Of a stretch of DNA of 64,000 bases, positions 40,201 through 51,774 are shown piece after piece (the first letter of the stretch is position 1; each line of letters begins with the position of its first letter). Location of the stretch: NCBI RefSeq assembly GCF_022539665.2, contig NC_081335.1, positions 8,556,001 to 8,620,000 on the forward strand, read 5' to 3'. The notes under the pieces were generated by a model. It searched no databases and was not told the DNA's origin. It worked only from the letters and a program-made list of their open reading frames with translations. This DNA is from Daphnia carinata (taxonomy: Eukaryota > Arthropoda > Branchiopoda > Diplostraca > Daphniidae). The translations under genes and the position numbers were made by a program.

Positions 40201-43200
40201 CTCAACGGCCTTTGGATGACGGCCGTCCAGGATGTCCTGCTGGAAGCTTTATCGACCGATGGCCGTGGAATTCTCATCCTGCCCAGCACGGAGCAGATGA
40301 GATTGCCCGATCACGTCCATTGGGTCTTTGAGATGAACAGCATCGAACACGTCTCTCCAGGTCACGTGGCCCAATGCAGGCTCATCCATCTGAACGGGCA
40401 GAGTCATTTAACGTGGGACAATCTCGTCCAATCATGGTTCGCCACCTTACCGCCAGTCCTCCATTTTCTCGATCCGCTTTTGAACATGATGCTGCCCGCT
40501 GTGCTGGATTATATCGACTCATCTGTCGATGACAAGATGCGAACGGCCAGCGGATTTCATCCGATCAAAGCTGTCAAACACCTGCTGGCCCTCATCCGAT
40601 GTCTGACAGACCCTAGCGCCGAAGCCTTGGCCAAAAAACAGGCCACTTTAGATCCGGACATGAGGTCCCAATTACAAGCGTCCGTCATCTTCTCCGTCCT
40701 GTGGACACTGGCCGTACCGGCGTACATGGACAGCAAATCAGCATTTAGTTCATTTTTCCACCAACAGATGGACGTGTGCGTGCTGAATGGTCATCTCTTT
40801 GCCTCAGCCAAACCGCCAAGCGATGGAGGGACGGCCTTTGATTTCAAGTTGATGCTGCAATGGGGCCAGTCAGAGGCCGGCAAATACAACGGGCCGTTAT
40901 GGCAATTATGGGGCGAAGAATTGCGTTCATTGCCTTCGTTGTCCAGGGAAATCCCGGTCAATGAACTGTTTATCGCAACAGCTGATTCTCTTCGATGTCA
41001 TCATCTGATGTCGCTTTTCATCCATTGCGGAATCCCATGCGTCCTGATCGGTCCACGTTCGTCCGGCAAAACGGCCACGGCCCGTCATTACCTGCGTACG
41101 AGGCTCAACCGAGCGACGCATCAAGTCATCCTCGTCAATGTGTCGGCATCGCTTGACGCTTCAACGGCCCAGAAAATCCTGATGGGTCAGATGGAACGTC
41201 GTAGAAAGTCCGTCTACGGTCCTACTGTATGTCGTCATCATATTTATTTATGTTAAATATTTTTAATTTTATGATTTTTTGAAAATGCAGATGGGCAAGA
41301 AAGCTGTCGTTTTCTTTGATGATATGCAATCGGAGACGTTGAATTTCAGGACATCCAATCGAGTGGACATGTTGCTCAAGCAGTGCATTCAACACGGACA
41401 GGTGAGATCGATTTAATTTAATTATTTTAGCGATGTTGAAATGGGGATGTAGCTCAGATGGTAGAGCGCTCGCTTAGCATGCGAGAAGTACGGGGATCGA
41501 TACCCTGCATCTCCAGTTTGCTTACTTTTTTGGGCGTTAATGGAGCGTTCAGGTCACTTGTCTATTTGGCGTAAATAAGAAAGCTATAGCTTTCTTGGTG
41601 GCGTTTTTTAATAATTTTATTTCCTTTTTTTCTAATTTAAATTTCATTTTTTAAATTCTGGAGCGATGCTTCACGTAGAATTCTGAAAGATGTCCGCAAT
41701 TTCTATTTTATTATGCGAATTTTTTCTTTTAATTATTTATAGTTAAATAAGGGGGATGTAGCTCAGATGGTAGAGCGCTCGCTTAGCATGCGAGAAGTAC
41801 GGGGATCGATACCCTGCATCTCCAATGAGATTTTTTCGTTCGTGGCTAAAGCGTTCATGTCACTTGTCGGAGGGGATAGTCTTGGGCAGCGGCCAAAAAT
41901 GTTTGAAAAATTCTTTTACTTCTGTGTTGTACTATCCTGTAGTACCGAAAAGCCTCGGGTATAAATAGTAGTAGCCAATTTAGATTTTCATCTATTTTTA
42001 GCTAAATCTGAAAGCGGGAATTGCCTTGTCCACCGTGTCGTCTTATTCCATCAAATGTTCAAGGCTTTAATAACGTTTAAATTAATTATTTTATACAAGG
42101 GGATGTAGCTCAGATGGTAGAGCGCTCGCTTAGCATGCGAGAAGTACGGGGATCGATACCCTGCATCTCCAATAAAATTTTATTACCTGTGATTTTAAAT
42201 TAAAATCCAATTAACTTTGAATTTTTTCGTTGTGTTTTCAGTAAGTCACGCTCTGTTTTAAAATTAGGCAGATATGTGGGAGATTTGTTTACTTCGAATT
42301 TTGCAGGTTTATTTCTTTTTTTGTTGTTGCCGTTCGAGAAGTGAAATCTTGATTTATTGGATTAACCAGTTCCCGAATTGGAAACTGTCCGCCGTTTAAA
42401 TTGTTAAAAATTGGATTGAGTTTTACAGGGGATGTAGCTCAGATGGTAGAGCGCTCGCTTAGCATGCGAGAAGTACGGGGATCGATACCCTGCATCTCCA
42501 AAAATTTTTTAAGCTTTAAATTTCGAAATTAGGTCAAATGTTATTCAAACTTTCAAAATCGAAATTGTATGTTCAAATTTCAGTAAGCCAACACTTTGCC
42601 TTCGATTACCATGTGTAGATTGTAAATAACCTTACATTTTATCTGTGCGCACGATAATCGAACTTTGTATGAATTAAATGAAAATAACATTTAATGTTTA
42701 TTCAATATTAAATGACCTTCCACGTAAAATGCGTTTTGAAAACAAGAAAAAAGAGAGGGGAGGAGATTTGATGGACGGAAAAATTAATAGATATTTACAT
42801 TTTTCTTAAACCAAAACCTTGAACTAGTAAATAGTCCTTTATTGTGGGTTGACCCACATCGGAAAAGAAAAACAATTTCTAAAAGTAAGAAATCGTTTAA
42901 CAATTGCCATAGAAATAATGTGAAACGCTTGGGAGATCTCTTTGAAATAACATCAAACAAAACGCCGTGGGGCTAACCCAACCGGATTGATGGACAGTTA
43001 AGGAGGAGCACCTGATGTTTATGTCTCTTAGAATCAAAACTATGCCACACAGGCCGTTATGGTATTCATGTTGATTTCTCCTGTCATCCGCTCAATGTTT
43101 TCTCATTTTTTTCATCCTGTTTTCTCATTTTTTTTTTATATTCAAAGGTATTCGATGGCCTGGAAGGAGGTCCGTCTAATTTAATTGACATCAATTTCGT

Positions 43201-46200
43201 GGCTACGAGTCGCGTTTGGGACGATCAGATCAACGATGACGTCGTCCACGACGACGATGAAACAGACGGACAAAGACAGCCGGACGAGATTTTGCAAACA
43301 TTCGCTCCGATCATCACGGAGCCGCCGACTTTGGAAACGTCTTCCACCATTTTATACCGGATGCTCATGTGGCATTTAGACGCTCGCGGTTTCGCCAAAG
43401 AATTCGACGCCATCATCGACCAGATGATCAGCGCATCGATGGGCCTTTATCGCATCCTCATCCAATGCCCAGTCATGGCCGCCTATCCTGCCCGTTTCCG
43501 ATGCCGCTGGAATTTGCGAGACTTGATGCGCTTCACGCACGGACTTTTGTTCTCCGTCCCCGAAACCATCGAAGACGTCGGCGCCATGAAACGTCTCTGG
43601 CTCCACGAGGCCTGTCGGGTCTACTCGGATCGACTCCCTCTGACCGAACCGACGGCCCTCGTGGCCCAATACGTCGAGCAATCGTGCGAAACTCATTTCC
43701 AGGCGACCGTCAACGACCTGTTCGCCCAAATGGACATGGTGGAATTGGCCGATCTGGCCGAAATGAACATCCATACCATTTTCTTCTGCGATTTCTCCGA
43801 CCCCAAATCAGAGTCCAGGAGTTATGTCGAAGTTATGGACATGGAACACCTGACCCGCGTCGTTAATGGTTACGTCACCGAGTACAACAACATGAACAAA
43901 CGGCCGATGCACTACATCACCGTCTTCCGCCATTTAATGCGCACAATGGCCAAAGCGTCCAGGGTCCTCAAACAGCCCAGCGGCCATTTGATCCTGGTAG
44001 GACCCAAAGGCGTCGGACGACACACTTTGGCCCGTCTGGCTGGCCATGCTTCCGACTCTACTGTCCATCAATACGAATCGAGTTGTCCCGATGCTGGCGA
44101 TAGTAAAGGGACAGTTTGGAACGTGAGCGATTGGACGAACGCTTTGAAGTTCGCACTCATCGATGCTGCTGATGATGATAAAAAGTGCGTCTTTATTTGC
44201 TCCGACGTCGAGTTCCAGCGGCCTGAATGTCGTTCGCTCGTCAATCACATCGTGTCACATGGAGATTTAATGTATCTCTTTGATGCTAAAGAGCGGAATG
44301 AGTTGGTGGAACAAATGAGGGCCATCGATCTGCAAAAGGAGAAGACACTTCAGGTAATTTTTCTTATTTTAAATGTTTTTGATTAAATTTTAATTCGTTT
44401 AAAATAGACGGACGGGAGTCCAGCGGCGCTGAAGGCCATGTTCGAATCGCGAATGTGGGAGCAGATCCGCGTCGTCATCATCTTGTCCTGCGAGCAGTAC
44501 AACGAAATGATGTTGAACGAATGTCCTCAGATCGCATCCGCCTGTCAAACCGTATGGATCCGCGTGAGTTTTTTTTTTCTTATCGATTTAAATTTAATTA
44601 ATTAATTAAATATTATTTTGCAATCAGCCGTGGCCGTCTGATGCTGTCGCCGACATAGCCTTCAGTTGTTTCAAAGAACTCGACCTCGATGCCGACCAGA
44701 AATCGTGGCTAATGGCCGTAATCAAATTAGTTCATGCAACGACCGAAGGAGGGCACCACCATACAGACCAACCGCTCTGTCAAAGATACGGTTTGATGAT
44801 GGATTTCCTTCACGTCGCCGTCTCGTTGACGAGGAACTTTAAACAAGAGTTTAAGAATCGCAAGGAATTGTGCTGTCAGGCCGTTGAAAAGCTGGAAATA
44901 GCTGCCCAGCGTGTCTCCGAAATGGAGGCCGTTGCTCAGCAATGGAAAGACGCTCTGGCGGATCTCAAAACAACGCAAGATTCCTCACGGCCTGATGATA
45001 AAGTTGCGCGGACGGAACGCGATATCGAGCAGATCTCTTGCCAGATCGACAGGGCCAAAGATTTGCTGGCCAGTTTGGACATCTACCAACAAGTATGGAG
45101 GCGTCAAGTGGTCAGTTTGGAAGATCGCATTCGTTGCTGTCAGGCCGATTGCAGCCTAACGGCCGCCGCATTAGTTTACGGAGCCGAATTGAAAGAATCT
45201 CAACGGACGGACATGTTCCAGAATTGGGTTGACCAATGCCGGGCCATGACACCGGCTGACCAGCCTAGTATCATTACCGTCCCAATAGATGGCGGTGATT
45301 ATCTTTCCCTATTAGAGGCCGAAGTCCGCGAAGTGGAATCCGCCTGGATCATGGCCAATTTGGCCAGAGACGGCCATTGCATCCGCAGTGCCGTAGCGTT
45401 ACGCCACATCCAGCGCGTCCCGCTCTTGATCGATCCGCACAACGTGGCCGAACGCTGGATCGACACGCTGAATGCCAATAAAGAAAATCGACCCACTTAC
45501 CTGCACATGTGCGCCCCGGATTATCTGGAACCTTTGGCCGGAGCGCTCCAGCTGGGCACGGTGGTCGTCATTGATATCACGCAGACTGAACTCGATCCGG
45601 CCGTCATTCCGCTCATTTTGAAACAGACCTTTACGCAAGCGTCCAATAATTACATCAAATTAGGCCCCGACGTTGTCGAATACGCGTCCGAATTCCAGTT
45701 GTACCTGCGCACTCAATCGACTCTGGAAGACGTCGATTTGCAACTGCGTCTCTGCGTGACCATCGTCGATTTAACTCTGGAACAGCCGGGCATCAACGAC
45801 ACGCTCGTGTCGGCCCTGGTCAACAGCGAACGGCCGGACACGGAGGAGAAGATCCAGCTGTGCAAACAAATGGCGGAGCTTCGTTGCCAGCTCGACGAAA
45901 CGGAGCAGAGTTTGCTCAACATTTTATCCCAAAGCGATCCAGATTGGATTGAAAACGACGCTGTCATCACGTCACTCTTGCCGGCCATTACCCAATCGAA
46001 ATTGCTCAAAGAAAAGCTGGACGTCGTGTTGCAGACTCGCGAGCGCATGGAGACGCAGAGGCAGAGCTTCGCACCGACTGCCATTTTGGCCGTGCAGATT
46101 TTATCGTCCCTCTGGCGGATGGAGGCGCTCTTCCGGCGATTGCGTTTCCCATTATCCAATTTCTCCGACGCCGTGATCGCTTGCCTTGAAGATGGCGAAG

Positions 46201-49200
46201 GAGATCAAGCAGACGAATTCGATTCTAGTACCAGCACTGGCCGCAAGATGGCAGCACGTCTCTTTAGTCGCAAATTGAAATCGGGACTCAACCGCGTCCA
46301 GCGATTATTAGCATCTCTCCTCTTATCCTATTGCGTGGCCAGGAGCGAGAAACTCTGCCGGGCATCGTTCGTCCATCACCTGGCGTCCGGACAGCTGGAC
46401 CAGATCAACACGACGCATCACAAGGTTTCTATGGATGATTCTTTGGTCACCCCAGATCCTGATTGGGACGAATGGGTGGCAGAAGTGCAGGTGGAGGACA
46501 ACCGTTGGCGTTTCGCTGCTGCGGTTGAAACGATGTCGCAAAAACTCTTGAAAATCAGCCAAAAGGTGGAATTCAACGATTACGTGACGTCGATAGGCGA
46601 CGTCGGTTGCGTCACGCCGCTGTTGATGTTCGTCGAGCCGGGAGTCGACTTGTTGGCCGTCATGTCCAGGTTATGCCGTGAATTTGATTTCCCGGAAGAC
46701 AGGGCTCGCTATGCAGCTGTGGCTGGATTGGAGAGTTTGAACTGGGTCGAAGTGGAGGATTGCGTTCGTCGAGGCAACTGGTTAGTGTTGCAAGGATTCG
46801 CCCATCTTCGTTCCATGGTGAACAATGTCAGAGTGTTGCTGGAACATCTGGCTGCTGATAATATATCTGCCGAATTCAAGCTGTTTATCCTCTGGGATGC
46901 GTTTGATGACGAAAACGATGACGTTGGGATTACATCGGCCGAACGAAGACGAAGACAACTGCCCAAGCTCCTTATGGAAAATTGTTTAACCGTCTACGTC
47001 GAGCATGTCCATACTATGGAAGACTGTTTTCAGGTATGTGAATTTATTTTTTTTGTTCTTTTTCAATGGCCATTAGATTACGATTTATTGCTTATAGTTC
47101 TATATACGTTCATGGCTTGTTAGCTCAGTTGGTTAGAGCGCCGTGCTAATAACGCGGAGGTCATGAGTTCGATCCTCTTACGAGCCACATCTTTTTCTTT
47201 AATCTCGATTCAAAACAATTTCTTTTCCATCGGTAGGCAACTTTACTTTTTTTTTTAATCAGACAAAATCGTTCAAATTGATTTTAAAGTCTAAGGAAGA
47301 GTGATTCAAGTAATCCAGTGTTCTGTTCTATATATTATTAAAAGAATGAGCCAAACACATTGTTTTAACATAAGGTTTTGGTTTTGAAAGAAAACGACTT
47401 AACGAAAGTCGAAGAAAGTGAAAGAAACGACTTTTGCCAACACTCCAAAAAGAATGGGAAGTGAAACTCTTTTGCCGAAACCCTTTTCATATAGCCTTTT
47501 ACTGTAGAAATAGGTTTCGGCAAAAGTATATCACTACCCATCCTGAAGGAATACAAACAGCACTGTAGGCCACAATCCCCTAAGGCTATGCTTCTATCCC
47601 TCCTCTCTTATCAGCCCCTCTTATTCCGACATATCGACTTTCCCCTAGTCGCGTTTCGGTTAGACGTGCTTAGCGTTCGTAACTGCACGTTAATTCAATA
47701 TTCATCTTTGATATTTGTTTTTCAAACTTTTTAAATTATGAACATTATTTTACTACTCAGCTGCTTTCGTTTGAAACTATTTTTGTCCAACGTTTGCTTG
47801 CGTAAAGCTTAAAGCCAGCAATCTAAACATGTGGGTTGTCATCGATGCGATTCTCTTTGCCAAAAGACTTATAAGCTAGCAGAAAACCAGGAGAAAGCAT
47901 ACTTACCTGGCTCAGAGGCAACCTTGATCAAGAAGGAGGTTCCTCCAGGGCGAGGCCCTACCATTGCACTACGGCTGGGCTGACCCTTGCGATTAACCCA
48001 AATGCGGTTAACTCGGGAGTACAATTTTTGGTAGTGGGGGACTGCGTTCGCGCCGTCCCCTGATATTCAAATGAAATTTAATTTCGTATTCTGAATCAAA
48101 TGCAATCTCATTCAGAATTTAGATGTAAAAGTATGCTATGTTAATCTTGTTGATGATGTTGACAACATTTTATGCAGAACAGGCATCCCTCTGTTGGCTG
48201 ATTCAGCATATAGTTCCTTCTATTTTCGAACATACCATAGTGATAATGCATGTTGCCAAGTTGAAACAAGTGTTATCACTGTTTCTGCGGTAAGAGAGAT
48301 GCGGAAATTCTTAGCAAATGCCGCACGATGTCAGGGTCTTTATTTTAAAACACACTACATTATTAATGTGATGGTAGAGTATAAACGTTTATAAAGATAA
48401 CAACCGGGAAGGAAGGCAGTTAAAACCCATTTTTGGCAACATACGGGTTTTTATTTTTGGAATAATCCGTAGGAATTTCCATTTTGCCCATTAACTTCCC
48501 ACCGATACGGGTATTTTTTTTTTTTTTACGAAAAAGGATTTAGGTGAGGCGAGTTTCCACTTTGCCGATGGCTGTAATGAATTGTTATTTATTTTCTTGC
48601 GCTAACCGACTTTTCGCAAAGTTTATTGCCGTCTTTTCTTTACAGACAATCAACTCCTGTTTCATTTGTATATTCCTGGATATAGTTTATGCGTTTGGAA
48701 AGCTGGTACTGCCAGAAGCATGGCCAACACAACAATGGGAAAACCCAAGTTGCATTTTATTTTTAAATTTCAAAACAATGGTTGCATGCTACTCGATTGC
48801 ATCCACGTGGACTACAAAATGTAAAGGGCGTTACCCAAGACCACGTGATTTTGGACACAACTGAATGGTGCAATGCGTGATCAACTGTGCAAATTAATTA
48901 TGTATTACAGTCGTTTGAAACAGAATGGATTTCACAATGTAAAGCAGTTTTGCCACCGCTACCTTTGGTATTGAATGGAATTCCGGTTTCTCAAATACGT
49001 TTGTCCAAATTTACATAACCTAACAAATTGAACGTACGACTTTCATTTAAAGTTGGGTTTCCCTAAAATTTACATTGTTACAAAATCTGTGTATTTAAGT
49101 CAAAGGGAAAGCCAACACTGGTAAACTCATTTCGTGATGTTCCAGTTCTGATATCTTTCAAACGTCTTTTTTTTTTGTTGATTTTGTTTACATATTGATA

Positions 49201-50129
49201 TTGTCTTAAGAAAAAGTCGATAGCTATGAATCCCTTTTAACATTATGATGTCAACGGCCATACCACGTAGAACACACCAGGTCTCGTCAGCTCCCTGCAG
49301 TTAAGCTACGTCGGGTCCCGTTAGTACTTGGATGGGTGACCGCTTGGGAATACGGGATGCAGTTGGCAAATTACTTTTTCTTTTCTCTAAAATTGGGACA
49401 AGTTATAATTATATTATTCATTTCAGTTTATCAATGTGTGTCGAGTAATGTTTTATTTCACACCACGTAAAAACTACACGCTGGAGTGTTTTCTTTAAAC
49501 CTTTTATGCATTTTTCCTCCATTCCACCCAATTTAAAAATGATTTTGTTATTGATTTAATGACAGGAATTCATCCGGTCTGCAGATTTCGACCGACTGAT
49601 GAACGATCCTCTGAGGGCGTGTGCCAGTTACCCACTCAAAATTAAAACAGCCGCTCTGTTGCTAATCCTCCGGTTGGTCGTCTGGGACCGTTGGGACTGT
49701 CTGGTTCCTCTCGTTGAATTGTGGCAAACTGCGAAACAAATCGCCACGTTGACGTCCGTTAAAAACCACGACTGGGCCGCCACGTTTCATCGAGTGACGA
49801 TCGGCAATTTAGAAGAGTACGTTCCATCCCAGTACCGCCAAGAATTCGTCTGTCGCTTCCTTCCCGACTTGGTCAACGGCTGTCGGACCGGCTACAAGCG
49901 AGCCGTCGATCAGCTGATGGACACCTGGTCCTCCAATCTCACTTTACCTTCCAACGATTTCCAGTACATTTTCGAATGTCTCGTGGACCCCCAAAAAGAA
50001 ACTCGACGACAGACGCAACTATCGGATAGCCTTTGGCGTCAATTAGTTCGCGGTTTCGGTCAATCAGCACCTCGTCATCCGATGGACGTCACGATAACAG
50101 ATGACGAAGATGACAACCCCATTAATTAA
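34210..50129 (+). CDS. Divergent dynein heavy chain lacking AAA1 nucleotide site and stalk tip
   Basis: Nineteen exons join in phase to 3391 residues: 34210-34832, 34898-35039, 35102-35260, 35329-35541, 36116-36247, 36308-36546, 36605-36908, 36967-37182, 37242-37735, 37794-37916, 37968-38121, 38179-38280, 38338-38661, 38719-41226, 41291-41401, 43148-44353, 44408-44563, 44628-47033, 49566-50129. The order tail, linker, AAA1-AAA6 and short C-terminus is that of axonemal dyneins. AAA1 is degenerate: GEPRTELL (39226-39249) replaces GPAGTGKT, and CYNRLDD (39367-39387) replaces CFDEFNR. Walker A motifs remain in AAA2 (GLRFSGKS, 39994), AAA3 (GPRSSGKT, 41050) and AAA4 (GPKGVGRHT). The stalk is collapsed: coiled coil 1 runs into coiled coil 2 within about 130 residues (44811-45190), leaving no microtubule-binding domain. 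It cannot be a normal motor; a structural ciliary role, as for DNHD1, is inferred. An in-frame stop just upstream supports the ATG. Confidence 0.85.
41443..41515 (+). tRNA. tRNA-Ala (AGC), copy 1
   Basis: A 73-nt cloverleaf with a 7-bp acceptor stem including the G3:U70 alanine identity pair. Anticodon loop TTAGCAT gives AGC, and a standard D arm and T arm with internal A and B boxes are present. It lies in dynein intron 15 on the same strand. A T run follows at 41525. Confidence 0.96.
41577..41596. repeat. Perfect 20-nt palindrome
   Basis: The sequence AAGAAAGCTATAGCTTTCTT equals its own reverse complement. It sits between tRNA-Ala copies 1 and 2. Confidence 0.9.
41752..41824 (+). tRNA. tRNA-Ala (AGC), copy 2
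   Basis: Identical over all 73 nt to the copy at 41443. The flanking sequence is unrelated, and a T run begins about 6 nt past the 3' end. Confidence 0.96.
42099..42171 (+). tRNA. tRNA-Ala (AGC), copy 3
   Basis: Identical over 73 nt to copies 1 and 2. A short T-rich stretch follows as a Pol III terminator. Confidence 0.96.
42428..42500 (+). tRNA. tRNA-Ala (AGC), copy 4
   Basis: Identical over 73 nt to the other three copies. It is followed by AAAATTTTTTAAG, a clean T6 terminator. The four starts are spaced 309, 347 and 329 nt apart. Confidence 0.96.
47114..47187 (+). tRNA. tRNA-Ile (AAT)
   Basis: A 74-nt cloverleaf with acceptor GGCTTGT pairing with ACGAGCC. The anticodon loop CTAATAA gives AAT, and the T arm contains GTTCGAT. 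It lies about 80 nt into dynein intron 18, same strand, followed by TCTTTTTC as terminator. Confidence 0.95.
47469..47526. repeat. 14-bp perfect inverted repeat with 30-nt loop
   Basis: The left arm CTTTTGCCGAAACC (47469-47482) is the exact complement of the right arm GGTTTCGGCAAAAG (47513-47526). It lies between tRNA-Ile and U1 in the dynein intron. It could be the ends of a tiny transposon or a hairpin. No known element was recognised. Confidence 0.75.
47899..48062 (+). ncRNA. U1 spliceosomal snRNA
   Basis: A 164-nt match to U1. The 5' end ATACTTACCTGG pairs with 5' splice sites. Stem-loop I carries the U1-70K loop (GATCAAGAAG), and stem-loop II has the U1A loop (ATTGCAC). An Sm site AATTTTTGG follows, and the last hairpin ends CGTCCCCTG. 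All protein-binding elements look intact, so the copy is probably functional. It sits in intron 18 of the dynein gene on the same strand. Confidence 0.96.
49250..49367 (+). rRNA. 5S ribosomal RNA
   Basis: A 118-nt sequence beginning TCAACGGCCATACCACG and ending GATGCAGTTGGC, whose ends pair to form helix I. The internal control region (AGTTAAGC box A, GGATGGGTGACCGCTTGGGA box C) is conserved, and a TTTTTCTTTT terminator follows. It is a single dispersed copy within the dynein intron, not a tandem array. Confidence 0.94.
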
Positions 50130-51774
50130 AAACGACAAAAGATGATTTTTGAGTTTGTTTTACAAACATCTTTAAAGAATAGGTTTTTCGCCAACTGTTA
50201 TGTTGCCCTTTGAACGTTGGTCATGCGTTGATGTATGGCCCGGGGCTATGCAGGGTTCGTACCTTGCGATGTCGATCTTTCCTTCTTCTTTTTTTTTTTT
50301 TTTAAAGAAGTGATTGTGTTGACGAAGAAAGAGGCGCATTCACCATCCCTGTTCACGGGTGAGGTGTAAAATCAAGTCATTGAACCGCAATTGGAATTGT
50401 GTATTCAAAAAGACCACGCCCTCGTCACACAGTTGACGGTAGGGTAGGCAAACGTCACTCTTTTCTTGTCATCTGCAAAGTCATAAAAAAAAGAATGACA
50501 ATAGCATTTAATATTCATGTGAACGACCCACGAGAAATTGCAGAAATAAAATCGCTTTCTTTGAATATTAAAGATTTCAATAATGAAATGTAAAATTCAA
50601 TTCTGCGAAGAAAAATTCAAAAATGTCCGGCCATTCGAATCACTTGAATGGTGACGTGATGGAAAATCTAATGGCTAGCAGCAAGGTCTTTCAGCAGCAG
50701 ACGATCAAACACTTTTAATGGCGATTGTTATGACCTCGCGGACGGTGGGCGTACAATTCAGCAGCCATGGCGATGAACTTTAAGTCATGTACCATTTCCT
50801 TATCACTTAGTTCAGAGAAAACAACATAACCGGTTGTTATTTGTTTAATTCAATTTTGCCACTAGAAAAAAGTTGCAACCCAAATAACATGCCAACAATT
50901 CAAGGCATTTAGCGTTTGTCATTCCTGCGTTCTCTACAGGCTTCCCTCATTGACTGATTTTGTGTGTACAAATCCCAGTTGATGGCCAGCAACAACAGGT
51001 TTTGTCGTTGATTCGAACCTGCAGCGCCCAAGGAATATGAAATGATGTAGCGACTTTGAATGTACCCGACCGGTTTAGATTTAGTTACCATGAGCAATGG
51101 CAATTATTTTACATTCAGTCAGAATACGAAATGAGTTCAATAACCGTCTGTACTCTTTTGCTTTTTGTTTTCGTCGCGCGAATCTATAATGCGTGTTCTC
51201 GCTATCTTTCGATTTTCAGTGTCACTTTGCGTTACGTATGCAAATAGGTTCGATACAGGTGTGTGGACCAGCTGCAATCGAACAAGATAAACAAAGACTG
51301 CGACTGCTGCGAAATGGAATGAAAATAAAAAGGGAAGGTGGAATACTGGCATCATGAGCCCCTCCCACCTTTTGTTGGCCAGGTCTCGGCAACCGGCAGA
51401 GGGTTTTCGGTGGTGACCGCGGGCGCAGCCGCTCGATAGAAAAGTGGAATACCTTGAACGATAGACAACCGGAGCTCATCGAGCTGACAGTCGGCAAACG
51501 AACGAGCAGCGCTGCTCACGTTTGTGCGTAACGTGATTGCTTGTAGTTTCATTTGAATTTTTTATTTTTTTTTTATGGCAAAAGAAGTTGTTTATTGATC
51601 GTATTGGTCGGTGGTAATTGTGCGTTGTTCATTTGTTTGTTTTAGTTCGAGTGTCGTGGTGAGTGTGAACAGCAGACGACAATGAAATAAACTCTTTGGA
51701 AAAAACACAAAGAGCTAATCGGCTGTTGTGTTCCGCACGGACTGATCAAATTGAGTTTAGCTAAACAAATCAAA
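50130..51774. other. Intergenic between dynein-like gene and Mcr-like gene
   Basis: About 1.6 kb. An AATAAA at 50545-50550 may end the dynein transcript. The right end should hold the Mcr-like promoter and 5' UTR. A minus-strand frame at 51497-51222 has no family resemblance and is not called. Confidence 0.5.

Noticed and set aside
43369-43866. 165-codon frame over dynein exon 16 in another phase
   Set aside because: Arg/Pro/His-rich shadow of the real dynein frame, which is continuous and conserved.
51222-51497. 91-codon minus-strand frame upstream of the Mcr-like gene
   Set aside because: No recognisable domain, and it lies in the likely Mcr-like 5' region; treated as chance.
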